From the IMG/VR virus record IMGVR_UViG_3300020704_000001, positions 1 through 64,000 of that record: 64,000 nt of DNA. The stretch is one strand, 5' to 3'. Source of the DNA: a virus. A program made the translations under genes and the position numbers. The notes beneath the pieces were generated by a model that made no database searches, had not been told where the DNA came from, and was given only the letters and a program-made list of their open reading frames with translations. Of the stretch, positions 43,040-50,495 are shown piece after piece (position 1 is the stretch's first letter; each line of letters begins with the position of its first letter).

Positions 43040-43954
43040 ATGACAACTCAAATAAAATCGTCTGTTTTAGCAACTACTGCAGTAACCCAAGGGAGTTATG
43101 GCTCAACGACACTAATTCCATCATTTACTGTTGATGCTCAAGGAAGATTACAATCTGCTACTAACAATACCCCAAGCATTTCTGCATCTTTTATAACTGG
43201 TACGCTAGCAGTCGCTTCAGGAGGTACTGGTGTTACCACTTCTACTGGCTCTGGAAGTATTGTATTAAGTACAAGTCCAACTCTTGTGACACCAATTTTA
43301 GGAACTCCAACTAGCGGTACATTAACTAATTGTACTGGTTATACTTATGCTAATTTAACAGGCACAGTTACTACTTGGAATCAGAGTACTACGGGTAATG
43401 CTTTGACTGCCACAACTGCAGCGTCTTGCTCAGGAAATGCTAGTACAGCAACTACAGCTGCCACGGCAACTACAGCATTAAATTTAAACGGCACTTGGAC
43501 ACAAATGCCAGCTGGTACAGTAACTAACTTCTTTCAGGCAGCAGCGCCAACAGGTTGGACACAAAATAATACTTATACTAACCATATGATGCGAATAGTA
43601 TCAGGTGCAGGTGGTGGTTCAGGCGGTACAATGTCGCCTATTTTAAATAATGTTGTACCTTCACATACACACAGTTTTTCTACTGGCGGAACTTCTAATG
43701 ATCACACACATTATGATTATGGACATACGCATACATACTACCAATACCCAGGTAGTGGTGCACTAACTGGATGGTCAACTCCGGGTGGCGCAGCACAACC
43801 TCAATATAACCCAAATGGTGTTACAGCCACAGGTTATGCGTCTTTAACTGGACAATCTGTTAATCACACTCACTCAGGTTCAACTGATAATGGTTCAAGC
43901 CAAACAAACTGGACTCCACAATACATAGATAATATCTTGTGCTATAAAAACTAA
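43040..43954 (+). CDS. Short tail fiber with HxH-type tip (304 aa)
   Basis: The 304-residue protein has an N-terminal segment (SVLATTAVTQGSYGSTTLIP, FTVDAQGRL) used by fiber tips for attachment, then the module ASGGTGVTTSTGSGSIVLST, then a C-terminal head with HTHSFSTGG, NDHTHYDYGHTHTYY and HTHSGSTDNG. The head is a paralogue of the previous fiber's end. The gene stands alone behind a 70-base spacer. It could be an alternative receptor-binding tip. Confidence 0.75.
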   Translation: MTTQIKSSVLATTAVTQGSYGSTTLIPSFTVDAQGRLQSATNNTPSISASFITGTLAVASGGTGVTTSTGSGSIVLSTSPTLVTPILGTPTSGTLTNCTGYTYANLTGTVTTWNQSTTGNALTATTAASCSGNASTATTAATATTALNLNGTWTQMPAGTVTNFFQAAAPTGWTQNNTYTNHMMRIVSGAGGGSGGTMSPILNNVVPSHTHSFSTGGTSNDHTHYDYGHTHTYYQYPGSGALTGWSTPGGAAQPQYNPNGVTATGYASLTGQSVNHTHSGSTDNGSSQTNWTPQYIDNILCYKN

Positions 43955-44082
43955 GGAATAAAAATGAAAGAATTTATTACAGGCTATCAATATGGTGATA
44001 ATATGCGCTTTTCTTGTGTATATGTATTTCCTAATAATCTAGATAAAGATGAAATACACGTACCTCCAAGAACAACTTTAAT
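43925..44082. repeat. Direct repeat copy 1 (fiber end + small gene start)
   Basis: Copy 1 of a near-identical 158-base segment. It covers the last 10 codons of the short fiber gene, the spacer and the first 40 codons of the next small gene. Copy 2 lies at 46466-46630 with a 7-base insertion in the spacer. Confidence 0.9.
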
Positions 44083-44188
44083 AGCACCGCCCGATTTATC
44101 TGAAAACCAAGATGCCTTATGGGATGGTACAATGTGGTCTGCTGTAGATAAAGAACCTGTTCCACCTAACCCATATGCACCAATATGA
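43964..44188 (+). CDS. Small fiber-region protein (74 aa), paralogue of 46512-46805
   Basis: The first 40 residues (MKEFITGYQYGDNMRFSCVY, VFPNNLDKDEIHVPPRTTLI) are the same as in the gene at 46512, down to the DNA. After that the two diverge. It follows the short fiber gene, ends in PVPPNPYAPI and overlaps the next small gene by four bases. A fiber assembly or tip-associated role is possible. No family is recognised. Confidence 0.65.
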   Translation: MKEFITGYQYGDNMRFSCVYVFPNNLDKDEIHVPPRTTLIAPPDLSENQDALWDGTMWSAVDKEPVPPNPYAPI

Positions 44189-44313
44189 GCGAAGAAATAA
44201 AAGGCAGTAATATATATCGTTATGCATGTTACACAAAACTTGCTGGAATTACTCCCAGTACAGGAGAGGTAATGGACGAATCAGGTTGTAGTATAAAGGA
44301 AACATATAAATGA
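44185..44313 (+). CDS. Truncated paralogue of the Cys-motif gene at 46838 (42 aa)
   Basis: The product contains YRYACYTKLAGITPSTGEVM and DESGCS, which match the middle of the 46838 product (RCVWYTKLAGTNPNTGEVMDEYGCA). The N-terminal CPLGAKC motif and the whole C-terminal helix are missing. It has ATGA overlaps with both neighbours, so it may still be translated as part of the chain of coupled genes. It is a degenerate copy from an older duplication. Confidence 0.6.
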   Translation: MSEEIKGSNIYRYACYTKLAGITPSTGEVMDESGCSIKETYK

Positions 44314-45563
44314 CGACAGAAGTAGATGCATCAGTCTTAGCACCAACTGCTGTTACCATAGGAACTTATGGTGGCACAGATAGTATCCCATCGTTTACTG
44401 TCGATGCTCAGGGGAGATTAACTTTTGCAGGAAATAATACACCGAGTATACCAACTAGTCAAATTACAGGAACTCTCGGTGTTGCATCTGGCGGTACTGG
44501 TGTTACTACTTCTACTGGCTCTGGAAGTATTGTATTAAGTACAAGTCCAACTCTTGTGACACCAATTTTAGGGACTCCGCAATCTGGAAACTTATCAAAT
44601 TGTACGTTCCCAACACTTAATCAAAATACTACTGGTACTGCTGCAGGTTTAAGTGCTACATTAGCAGTCGCTTCAGGAGGTACTGGTGTTACCACTTCTA
44701 CTGGCTCTGGAAGTATTGTATTAAGTATAAGTCCAACTCTTGTGACACCAATTTTAGGGACTCCGCAATCTGGAAACTTATCAAATTGTACGTTCCCAAC
44801 ACTTAATCAAAATACTACTGGTTCATCAGCATCTGTGACGGGAACTGTTGCCGTAGGTAACGGTGGAACTGGGTCAACAACATTGACCGTTAATAACGTG
44901 CTACTAGGTAACGGCACATCAGCATTACAAGCGGTCGCCCCAAGTACATCGGGCAACGTATTAACATCAAATGGGACAACATGGCAATCAATCGCGCCAA
45001 GTGGTGGCGGTTTCACCAGTATGGTCGTCTTCACAGCATCAGGTACATGGACTATTCCTGCTGGCATTACTAAGGCGAAAGTGACTATCCAAGGGGCTGG
45101 CGGTGGTGGTGCTTCTTCTATCTCTACTTGTCAAATGGCTGGTAATGGCGGTGGCGGCGGTGCGACTATAAAATATGTAACTGGATTGACTCCAACTGGA
45201 ACTGTTGCTTGTACGATTGGCGCTGGTGGCGCTGGTGCCATTAGTGGTGCTACTAATGGTGGTGCGGGCGGGACTACATCTTTTGGCGCTTATTGCTCTG
45301 TAACTGGCGGAGGAGGCGGGGCTTCGTCAGGCATACTTGATCCAGTTTATTTCCAATTCCCGATAGGGTCAGGAGGCGCAGGAACAGGCGGGAATTGGAA
45401 CCTTACTGGATCAAGTATGCCTGGTTATTTCTACACTTACACACCGCCCTCTTTAAACTATATTTCTAGTGGCACTAATCCACTCGGTAGCGGTGGCGCG
45501 GGCAACTATTCAATTGGTACCGGTACTGCTGGAATGTCAGGTTTTATCATGATTGAATATTAA
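44310..45563 (+). CDS. Tail fiber/adhesin with duplicated module and glycine-rich tip (417 aa)
   Basis: The N-terminal 40 residues (ASVLAPTAVTIGTYGGTDSI, PSFTVDAQGRLTFAG) match the start of the 43040 fiber. Two copies of a 48-residue module (GGTGVTTSTGSGSIVLSxSP ... FPTLNQNTTG) follow. The C-terminal 170 residues carry poly-glycine loops (GAGGGGASS, GNGGGGGAT, GAGGAGAISG, TGGGGGASSG), as in gp38-type adhesins of T-even phages, where such loops set host range. It probably competes with or replaces the HxH-type tip as a receptor-binding end. Confidence 0.75.
   Translation: MTTEVDASVLAPTAVTIGTYGGTDSIPSFTVDAQGRLTFAGNNTPSIPTSQITGTLGVASGGTGVTTSTGSGSIVLSTSPTLVTPILGTPQSGNLSNCTFPTLNQNTTGTAAGLSATLAVASGGTGVTTSTGSGSIVLSISPTLVTPILGTPQSGNLSNCTFPTLNQNTTGSSASVTGTVAVGNGGTGSTTLTVNNVLLGNGTSALQAVAPSTSGNVLTSNGTTWQSIAPSGGGFTSMVVFTASGTWTIPAGITKAKVTIQGAGGGGASSISTCQMAGNGGGGGATIKYVTGLTPTGTVACTIGAGGAGAISGATNGGAGGTTSFGAYCSVTGGGGGASSGILDPVYFQFPIGSGGAGTGGNWNLTGSSMPGYFYTYTPPSLNYISSGTNPLGSGGAGNYSIGTGTAGMSGFIMIEY
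44493..44822. repeat. Internal tandem duplication in the adhesin gene (144 bp copies, 186 bp period)
   Basis: Copies at 44493-44636 and 44679-44822 are nearly identical and in frame (48 codons, period 62 codons). Shorter parts of the same sequence occur in the fiber genes at about 43223-43309 and 42099-42205. Confidence 0.85.
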
Positions 45564-45576
45564 GGAGAAAATATAA

Positions 45577-45828
45577 ATGAAAGCATTAATAAGCCCTATT
45601 GAACCTGTAAACAATTCTGACGGCACAACGGGCTATCGAGTTGCACAAGTTGAAGAAATAACTTTTGATGTAGCTGAACCATTATATTGGCTTGACTGCG
45701 ATGCCAACGTGATAGCAGATATTTACTATTTTGATACTACATCTAATAATATATTAAAAAAGCCTGTTATTGCTCATACTAATGTATCAGGCACACAACC
45801 AATATCAACTGGAACACAGGCATTCTAA
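45577..45828 (+). CDS. Small fiber-region protein (83 aa)
   Basis: The product starts MKALISPIEPVNNSDGTTGY and has VAEPLYWLDCDANVIADIYY, a pattern seen in small proteins next to phage tail fiber genes. It may be a fiber assembly or attachment factor. AAGGAG lies upstream, and its stop overlaps the start of the cupin gene by one base. Confidence 0.6.
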   Translation: MKALISPIEPVNNSDGTTGYRVAQVEEITFDVAEPLYWLDCDANVIADIYYFDTTSNNILKKPVIAHTNVSGTQPISTGTQAF

Positions 45829-46112
45829 TGGATATTTTGATACTGCCCCCAGCGCATAGCCTAACTTATGACGGTGCAACACTAAACATTTATCATGCCA
45901 ACAAGGGTGAGGGATTGCCGCATCATGTTCACACGTTTAGTCACGCAACCATGTGTCATTCAGGGTCAATCATTGTCCGTAAGGAGGGCAAAGAAATGAT
46001 AGTTACTAAAGAAACTCAACCTATAAATCTTACTGCTAATGAATGGCATGAAATTGAAGCATTAGAAGATAATACAGTGTTCTGTAATATGTTCTCTGAA
46101 GAAAAATATTAA
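45828..46112 (+). CDS. Cupin-fold protein (94 aa)
   Basis: This small beta-barrel shows the cupin motif 1 (GEGLPHHVHTFSHATMCHSG with H32, H33, H35, H39) and motif 2 around NEWHEIEALEDNTVFCN (H74). The histidines could bind one metal. Single-domain cupins act as enzymes or small-molecule sensors, and no substrate can be read from the sequence. Its place among fiber genes is unusual for a metabolic protein. Confidence 0.7.
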   Translation: MDILILPPAHSLTYDGATLNIYHANKGEGLPHHVHTFSHATMCHSGSIIVRKEGKEMIVTKETQPINLTANEWHEIEALEDNTVFCNMFSEEKY

Positions 46113-46187
46113 AACACAATCCGTACCAAAAGTAAAGAGCGAATACCATACCAATAACAACCATAACAACCACCATAGGAAAATAAA

Positions 46188-46451
46188 ATGAAATTATTAC
46201 AAAATATAGGTAAGTTCTTTAAAGACTTATTCCGTCAATCTTTACAAGCACAATTAGCAATTTTAGTTCCAATTGCTCAAGGTGTTGTTACTAAGATTGA
46301 ATCAGATCCAACTATCATTGTTGATGCTGGTAAACAAGAAACTGCGTTTTCACTTGTACTTGCTGAATTGTCTGCGAAAGAATTGCAATTTTTACCTAGA
46401 ATAATTAACTTGGCGATTGAAATTGCTGTCGTTGATTTAAAAGGAGCCTAA
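46188..46451 (+). CDS. Hypothetical small helical protein (87 aa)
   Basis: An amphipathic N-terminus (MKLLQNIGKFFKDLFRQSLQ) is followed by a mostly helical, moderately hydrophobic chain ending LPRIINLAIEIAVVDLKGA. Similar small proteins occur near lysis or fiber genes of phages. The role is unknown. AGGAAAATAAA precedes the start. Confidence 0.6.
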   Translation: MKLLQNIGKFFKDLFRQSLQAQLAILVPIAQGVVTKIESDPTIIVDAGKQETAFSLVLAELSAKELQFLPRIINLAIEIAVVDLKGA

Positions 46452-46459
46452 ATTGTTGA

Positions 46460-46495
46460 CAATATATAGATAATATCTTGTGCTATAAAAACTAA
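46460..46495 (+). pseudogene. Remnant of a tail fiber 3' end (11 codons + stop)
   Basis: The bases read CAA TAT ATA GAT AAT ATC TTG TGC TAT AAA AAC TAA, giving QYIDNILCYKN, identical to the last 11 residues of the fiber gene at 43040-43954. No start or upstream fiber sequence is present. It marks the left edge of the duplicated segment. Confidence 0.85.
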
Positions 46496-46630
46496 AAATC
46501 AAGGAATAAAAATGAAAGAATTTATTACAGGCTATCAATATGGTGATAATATGCGCTTTTCTTGTGTATATGTATTTCCTAATAATCTAGATAAAGATGA
46601 AATACACGTACCTCCAAGAACAACTTTAAT
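46466..46630. repeat. Direct repeat copy 2 (fiber end + small gene start)
   Basis: Copy 2 of the segment at 43925-44082, with a 7-base insertion in the spacer after the fiber stop. The distance between copies is about 2.5 kb. Confidence 0.9.
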
Positions 46631-46805
46631 TGCTCCACCAAGTAATATTGCCCCTGGAAAAGAAGCAATGTGGACAGGAGAAACTTGGGTTATTGTAGCT
46701 ACAGAACCTTTACCTGCAAATCCACATATTGTTGAAGTCCCATCTGTTGAAGTCCCATCTATTGTTGAAGAAATAGCAAATACACCAAACATTAGCGCAG
46801 TATAA
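46512..46805 (+). CDS. Small fiber-region protein (97 aa), paralogue of 43964-44188
   Basis: The first 40 residues are the same as in the 43964 gene. The second half differs (SNIAPGKEAMWTGETWVIVA, then a repeated VEVPS pattern). The C-terminus has VPSVEVPSIVEEIANTPNIS. Its stop overlaps a late promoter box. The identical DNA of the first half and the different second half suggest recombination at a conserved module. Confidence 0.65.
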   Translation: MKEFITGYQYGDNMRFSCVYVFPNNLDKDEIHVPPRTTLIAPPSNIAPGKEAMWTGETWVIVATEPLPANPHIVEVPSVEVPSIVEEIANTPNISAV

Positions 46806-46808
46806 ATA
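46801..46808 (+). promoter_or_regulatory. T4-type late promoter box (TATAAATA)
   Basis: An exact TATAAATACTAATTA, the same extended box as at 12254, lies 37 bases before the 46838 gene and overlaps the stop codon of the upstream gene. Confidence 0.7.
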
Positions 46809-46837
46809 CTAATTATTAATTGACTGAGGTTTATATT

Positions 46838-47149
46838 ATGGATATTAAAACAATTTTAACTTGCCCATTGGGTGCGAAATGTGAAGAAATTAAAGATGCA
46901 GCAATTCATCGCTGTGTTTGGTATACAAAACTTGCAGGAACTAACCCAAATACTGGGGAAGTAATGGACGAATATGGTTGTGCGATGACATGGATCCCTG
47001 TTTTATTGATTGAAAATTCAATGCAACAAAGAAGTACAAGTTCAGCTGTAGAATCTTTCCGTAACGAAATGGTTCAAAGTAATGAAATGAATCAACAAAT
47101 TTTATTATCTGCAGCAACGGTAAACCAGAAATTAATAAGTAATAGTTAA
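46838..47149 (+). CDS. Conserved Cys-motif phage protein (103 aa)
   Basis: The N-terminus contains CPLGAKCEEIKDAAIHRCVW and EVMDEYGCAM, a four-cysteine pattern that could bind zinc or Fe-S. A helix follows (SAVESFRNEMVQSNEMNQQI). The family is common in marine and other phages, near tail or neck genes, without a known function. The ATG at 46838 after GAGG is preferred over a TTG six codons upstream. Confidence 0.7.
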   Translation: MDIKTILTCPLGAKCEEIKDAAIHRCVWYTKLAGTNPNTGEVMDEYGCAMTWIPVLLIENSMQQRSTSSAVESFRNEMVQSNEMNQQILLSAATVNQKLISNS

Positions 47150-47179
47150 GATGTTAAATTAATAATCTAGGAGAATAAA

Positions 47180-47401
47180 ATGTCAGACTTTTTTAGTAAA
47201 ACCGGTAATATGTTTAAATCGATTTTTTCGTTTTTCTCAAAAAACACTGCAACTTTAACTGAAGCTGCTGTTATTGTAGAAACAGTTTCTGATAATGCAG
47301 AATTAATTCCTACAACAATTGCTGTTGGTAAAGCTGTTGAGCAAGGTGCAACAGTTTTAGAAAAAATAGAAATTGCAAATACTGAAACTTCTGGATCTTA
47401 A
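47180..47401 (+). CDS. Hypothetical small protein (73 aa)
   Basis: A Phe/Ser/Lys-rich start (MSDFFSKTGNMFKSIFSFFS) is followed by a helical segment rich in Ala, Val and Glu. AGGAG precedes the ATG. It lies between the Cys-motif gene and gene 13. No family is recognised. Confidence 0.55.
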   Translation: MSDFFSKTGNMFKSIFSFFSKNTATLTEAAVIVETVSDNAELIPTTIAVGKAVEQGATVLEKIEIANTETSGS

Positions 47402-47430
47402 TTTAATCCACAGCGCCAAGGAAAATTCAA

Positions 47431-48177
47431 ATGGCTGAAATAGCATCTAGAGACGATTTAAAACAATATTGCCTCAGAAGACTTGGCGCTCCAGTAATTA
47501 AAATAAATGTTGACGATGCTCAACTTGAAGATAGAATTGATGATGCTCTTCAACTATATCAAGATTATCATTATGATGCCTCTGAAGTATATTATTGGCA
47601 ACATACTATTACTCAACAAGACGTTAATCAACAATATTTTGATATAGATCCAAGCATTTTTGGGATTACTAGAATATTTCCATTAAATGATACGTTAACA
47701 CAAAATAATATGTTTGATCTTAGATATCAATTAAGATTACACGAATTATACGATTTCACATCAACTTCATATACTAATTTTAGTATAACAATGCAGCACC
47801 TACAAAACTTACAATCAATGTTCACTGGTGATATTCCAGTAAGGTTTCAAAGACACACAAATAGATTATATGTTGATTGGGCTTGGGGTTCAACAAATGC
47901 TGCTGTTGGTTTAACTGTTGTTGCTGAAGGATATCAAGCTATTGATCCAGAAACATTTGAATCCGTTTATAATGATATGTGGCTCAAAAAATATACTACA
48001 GCGTTATTCAAACGCCAATGGGGTGATAATATGAAAAAATTTGGAAATATTCAGCTTCCTGGTGGAATAACTTTAAATGGTAAAGAAACTTTTGATGAAG
48101 CTACAATTGAAATTGATAAATTGGAAGAAGAAATGCAAGAAAGATATTCATTACCAGCCCAATTTATGATTGGATAA
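47431..48177 (+). CDS. 13: Neck protein (T4 gp13)
   Basis: This is a 248-residue protein (T4 gp13 is 309). The start DDLKQYCLRRLGAPVIKINV with DAQLEDRIDDALQLYQDYHYD and the later ALFKRQWGDNMKKFGNIQLP, LPGGITLNGKETFDEA match gp13. It forms the head-to-tail connector ring below the portal. It is followed three bases later by gene 14. Confidence 0.92.
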   Translation: MAEIASRDDLKQYCLRRLGAPVIKINVDDAQLEDRIDDALQLYQDYHYDASEVYYWQHTITQQDVNQQYFDIDPSIFGITRIFPLNDTLTQNNMFDLRYQLRLHELYDFTSTSYTNFSITMQHLQNLQSMFTGDIPVRFQRHTNRLYVDWAWGSTNAAVGLTVVAEGYQAIDPETFESVYNDMWLKKYTTALFKRQWGDNMKKFGNIQLPGGITLNGKETFDEATIEIDKLEEEMQERYSLPAQFMIG

Positions 48178-48179
48178 TT

Positions 48180-49037
48180 ATGACTTCTCCATATTTTCAA
48201 AATTATGGTAATGCTGTTGAATCGAAACTCATAGAAGACTTATATAATGAAGCAATAGCAATACAGGGATTTCCTGGCTATTATCTACAAAATAAAAATA
48301 CAGCTTCTAGAGATCTTATTTATGGTGATGATCCAATAAAAGCTTTTGATACTTCTTATAAATTAGATATGTATCTTGTCAACACATTCGATTATGGTGA
48401 TGAACAAGATTTCTTTTCTAAATTTGGACTTGAAGTTAGGAATCAAGTAAAAATTCAATTTACTGTCAGAGAATTTTCTAAACAAACACTAAAAACAATG
48501 GCTAGACCTCTCGAGGGAGATTTAATCTTTATTCCTTTCATGAAGGATACTGGAGAGCTATTTGAAATTAAATTCGTAAATTCTTCAAAAGATTTATATA
48601 CTCTTGGAAGATCAAAACCATATTTTTATGAATTATCTCTTGAACCGTTTAAATATAATGAAGAAAATATTGATACTGGTGTTGCAGCAATTGATAATAT
48701 TGGGTTGCTAGAGAAATTTAAAACTGATTTAGACCTTATTTCTGGTTCAGGACAATATATCATAAATGAGATGGTATATCAAGGTTCTGCAAACAATCAT
48801 ATTGCGTACGCAGAAATAATTGATTGGGATTCAGCGAATACAATTTTAACTGTTATCAATGATATTGGAGAGTTTGATCCAGCTTCTTCTCTTCCAATTG
48901 TTGGAGCCACAAGTAATGCAATCTATTATTTAACATCAACAAATAACAGTGAACAACCAAATTTCGACAATGACTTTATTCATGATGAAGGGTTAACATT
49001 TATCCAAGCGAGCGATAATCCATTTGGCAGTCTATAA
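48180..49037 (+). CDS. 14: Neck protein (T4 gp14) with an added VYQG module
   Basis: This is a 285-residue protein (T4 gp14 is 256). The first 140 residues (SPYFQNYGNAVESKLIEDLY, NEAIAIQGFPGYYLQ, FSKFGLEVRNQVKIQFTVRE) are gp14. From about residue 190 it carries INEMVYQGSANNHIAYAEII, which recurs in gp15, gp8 and the gp7-like protein and is not part of T4 gp14. It closes the neck with gp13. Confidence 0.9.
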   Translation: MTSPYFQNYGNAVESKLIEDLYNEAIAIQGFPGYYLQNKNTASRDLIYGDDPIKAFDTSYKLDMYLVNTFDYGDEQDFFSKFGLEVRNQVKIQFTVREFSKQTLKTMARPLEGDLIFIPFMKDTGELFEIKFVNSSKDLYTLGRSKPYFYELSLEPFKYNEENIDTGVAAIDNIGLLEKFKTDLDLISGSGQYIINEMVYQGSANNHIAYAEIIDWDSANTILTVINDIGEFDPASSLPIVGATSNAIYYLTSTNNSEQPNFDNDFIHDEGLTFIQASDNPFGSL

Positions 49038-49046
49038 GGAAAAATT

Positions 49047-50045
49047 GTGTATCCACCAACTAATGCTCCAGTATTAAATACAAGATTACAAGCTATCAGA
49101 AAAACAACGGTAGCATTCGCATCACTTTTTAAGAATATCCCATTTATACAATACAATAATGATGGTTCAATAAAAGAAGAAATAATCGTACCTATTGTTT
49201 ATGGTGATAAAGAAAAATATGTAAAAAGATTAGAAGCTACTTCTAATCAAAATATATCAAATGAAAAAGTCCAAATAACACTACCAAGAATTGAATATGG
49301 ACTGATTAATATGTTGTATGATCCAGCGCGGAGAACAAATCAAGCAAATAAAATTGTTGGATGTAATTCTAATGGTTCAATATATGTAAACTCTCCGATG
49401 CCATATAATTTTAATTTTGAAATTGTTATCTATACAAGAAATATTGAAGATGCTAATCAAATAATGGAATATATTCTTCCATATTTTTGTCCTGATTATA
49501 ATATAAAAATAAATATGGTTCCAGAGGCTGGAATTATAAAAAATATTCCAATCACATATATGGGCGATTCTGAAGATGAAGATTCTTCAGGAACATTTGA
49601 TAGTTCTGTTCGGTCTGTATTCAGAACTCTTTCTTTTGTTGCAAGAAGTTATATCTACCAACCTCCAAAATATTATAAACCGATTCTTTTTACAGATACA
49701 AATATTAATATAATACAATCTACAAACAATATAAATGTTGTTTCTGGTAATGGAACGTTTTATGTTGGAGATACAGTATTTCAAGGAGATTCTTTTGATA
49801 GAGCAACAGCTAAAGCTACTGTAGATTATTGGGATCCAAACACAAAAACATTAAGAATATCTCCAGTTTCTGGATCATTTACTCCAAATACAGTAATACA
49901 AAATCTAGAAAAAACAGCTAAATATATCACTGCGAATGTAAACGGTTCTATTGCTTACAACACAAAAATTACCCCTGTGCCAAACACATATCCAATAGTT
50001 GGTCCATATGATTATAATATTATTACAACTGACTATACAAAATAA
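49047..50045 (+). CDS. 15: Tail sheath terminator (T4 gp15) with an added VFQG module
   Basis: This is a 332-residue protein (T4 gp15 is 272). The first 220 residues (RKTTVAFASLFKNIPFIQYN, VPIVYGDKEKYVKRLE, PRIEYGLINMLYDPARRTN) are typical of gp15, which caps the sheath and tube. The last 90 residues include VGDTVFQGDSFDRATAKATV, a variant of the module in gp14. A GTG start is used after AAGGAAAA. Confidence 0.9.
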   Translation: MYPPTNAPVLNTRLQAIRKTTVAFASLFKNIPFIQYNNDGSIKEEIIVPIVYGDKEKYVKRLEATSNQNISNEKVQITLPRIEYGLINMLYDPARRTNQANKIVGCNSNGSIYVNSPMPYNFNFEIVIYTRNIEDANQIMEYILPYFCPDYNIKINMVPEAGIIKNIPITYMGDSEDEDSSGTFDSSVRSVFRTLSFVARSYIYQPPKYYKPILFTDTNINIIQSTNNINVVSGNGTFYVGDTVFQGDSFDRATAKATVDYWDPNTKTLRISPVSGSFTPNTVIQNLEKTAKYITANVNGSIAYNTKITPVPNTYPIVGPYDYNIITTDYTK

Positions 50046-50048
50046 ATT

Positions 50049-50495
50049 ATGACAACACAATTTAATAAAAAAATGGAGAAATTATTTGATGTTCCTTCAT
50101 CTGTTTTATATGATGATTCAGAACTCCAAGAATATCTTCCAGCTGACTCAGACCAAGAATTAACAGCCCTTTTGGATCATGATCTTAAACAGGATTACGA
50201 AAAAACTAGAAATAAACTTGATTCCTTAATAGAAAAAGGAACTGATGCTATTGATAGCATGCTTTCTATTGCTAGAGAATCAGAAAAAGCGAGAGATTTT
50301 GAAGTTGCTGGTAATATGATCAAAACCATTGTTGATGCTTCGAAAGATTTATTGGAAGTACAAAAGAAAATGAGAGAAATGACAGGAAAAAAAGATTCAG
50401 GAACTACTAATATTAAAAATGCAGTTTTTGTTGGGAGTACAACAGAACTTCTGAAGGCGATGAAAGATATTAAAAACGGAAATATAAGTGAGTGA
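50049..50495 (+). CDS. 16: Small terminase subunit (T4 gp16)
   Basis: This 148-residue protein (T4 gp16 is 164) is helical and charged, with a coiled-coil centre (DAIDSMLSIARESEKARDFE, VAGNMIKTIVDASKDLLEVQ) as in gp16 oligomers. It recognises DNA and stimulates the gp17 motor. The start is three bases after gene 15, and its end overlaps gene 17 by eight bases. Confidence 0.88.
   Translation: MTTQFNKKMEKLFDVPSSVLYDDSELQEYLPADSDQELTALLDHDLKQDYEKTRNKLDSLIEKGTDAIDSMLSIARESEKARDFEVAGNMIKTIVDASKDLLEVQKKMREMTGKKDSGTTNIKNAVFVGSTTELLKAMKDIKNGNISE

Noticed and set aside
44493-44822. Possible CRISPR-like repeat pair
   Set aside because: There are only two long in-frame copies within a coding sequence and no short regular repeat-spacer pattern. 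It is a protein module duplication.
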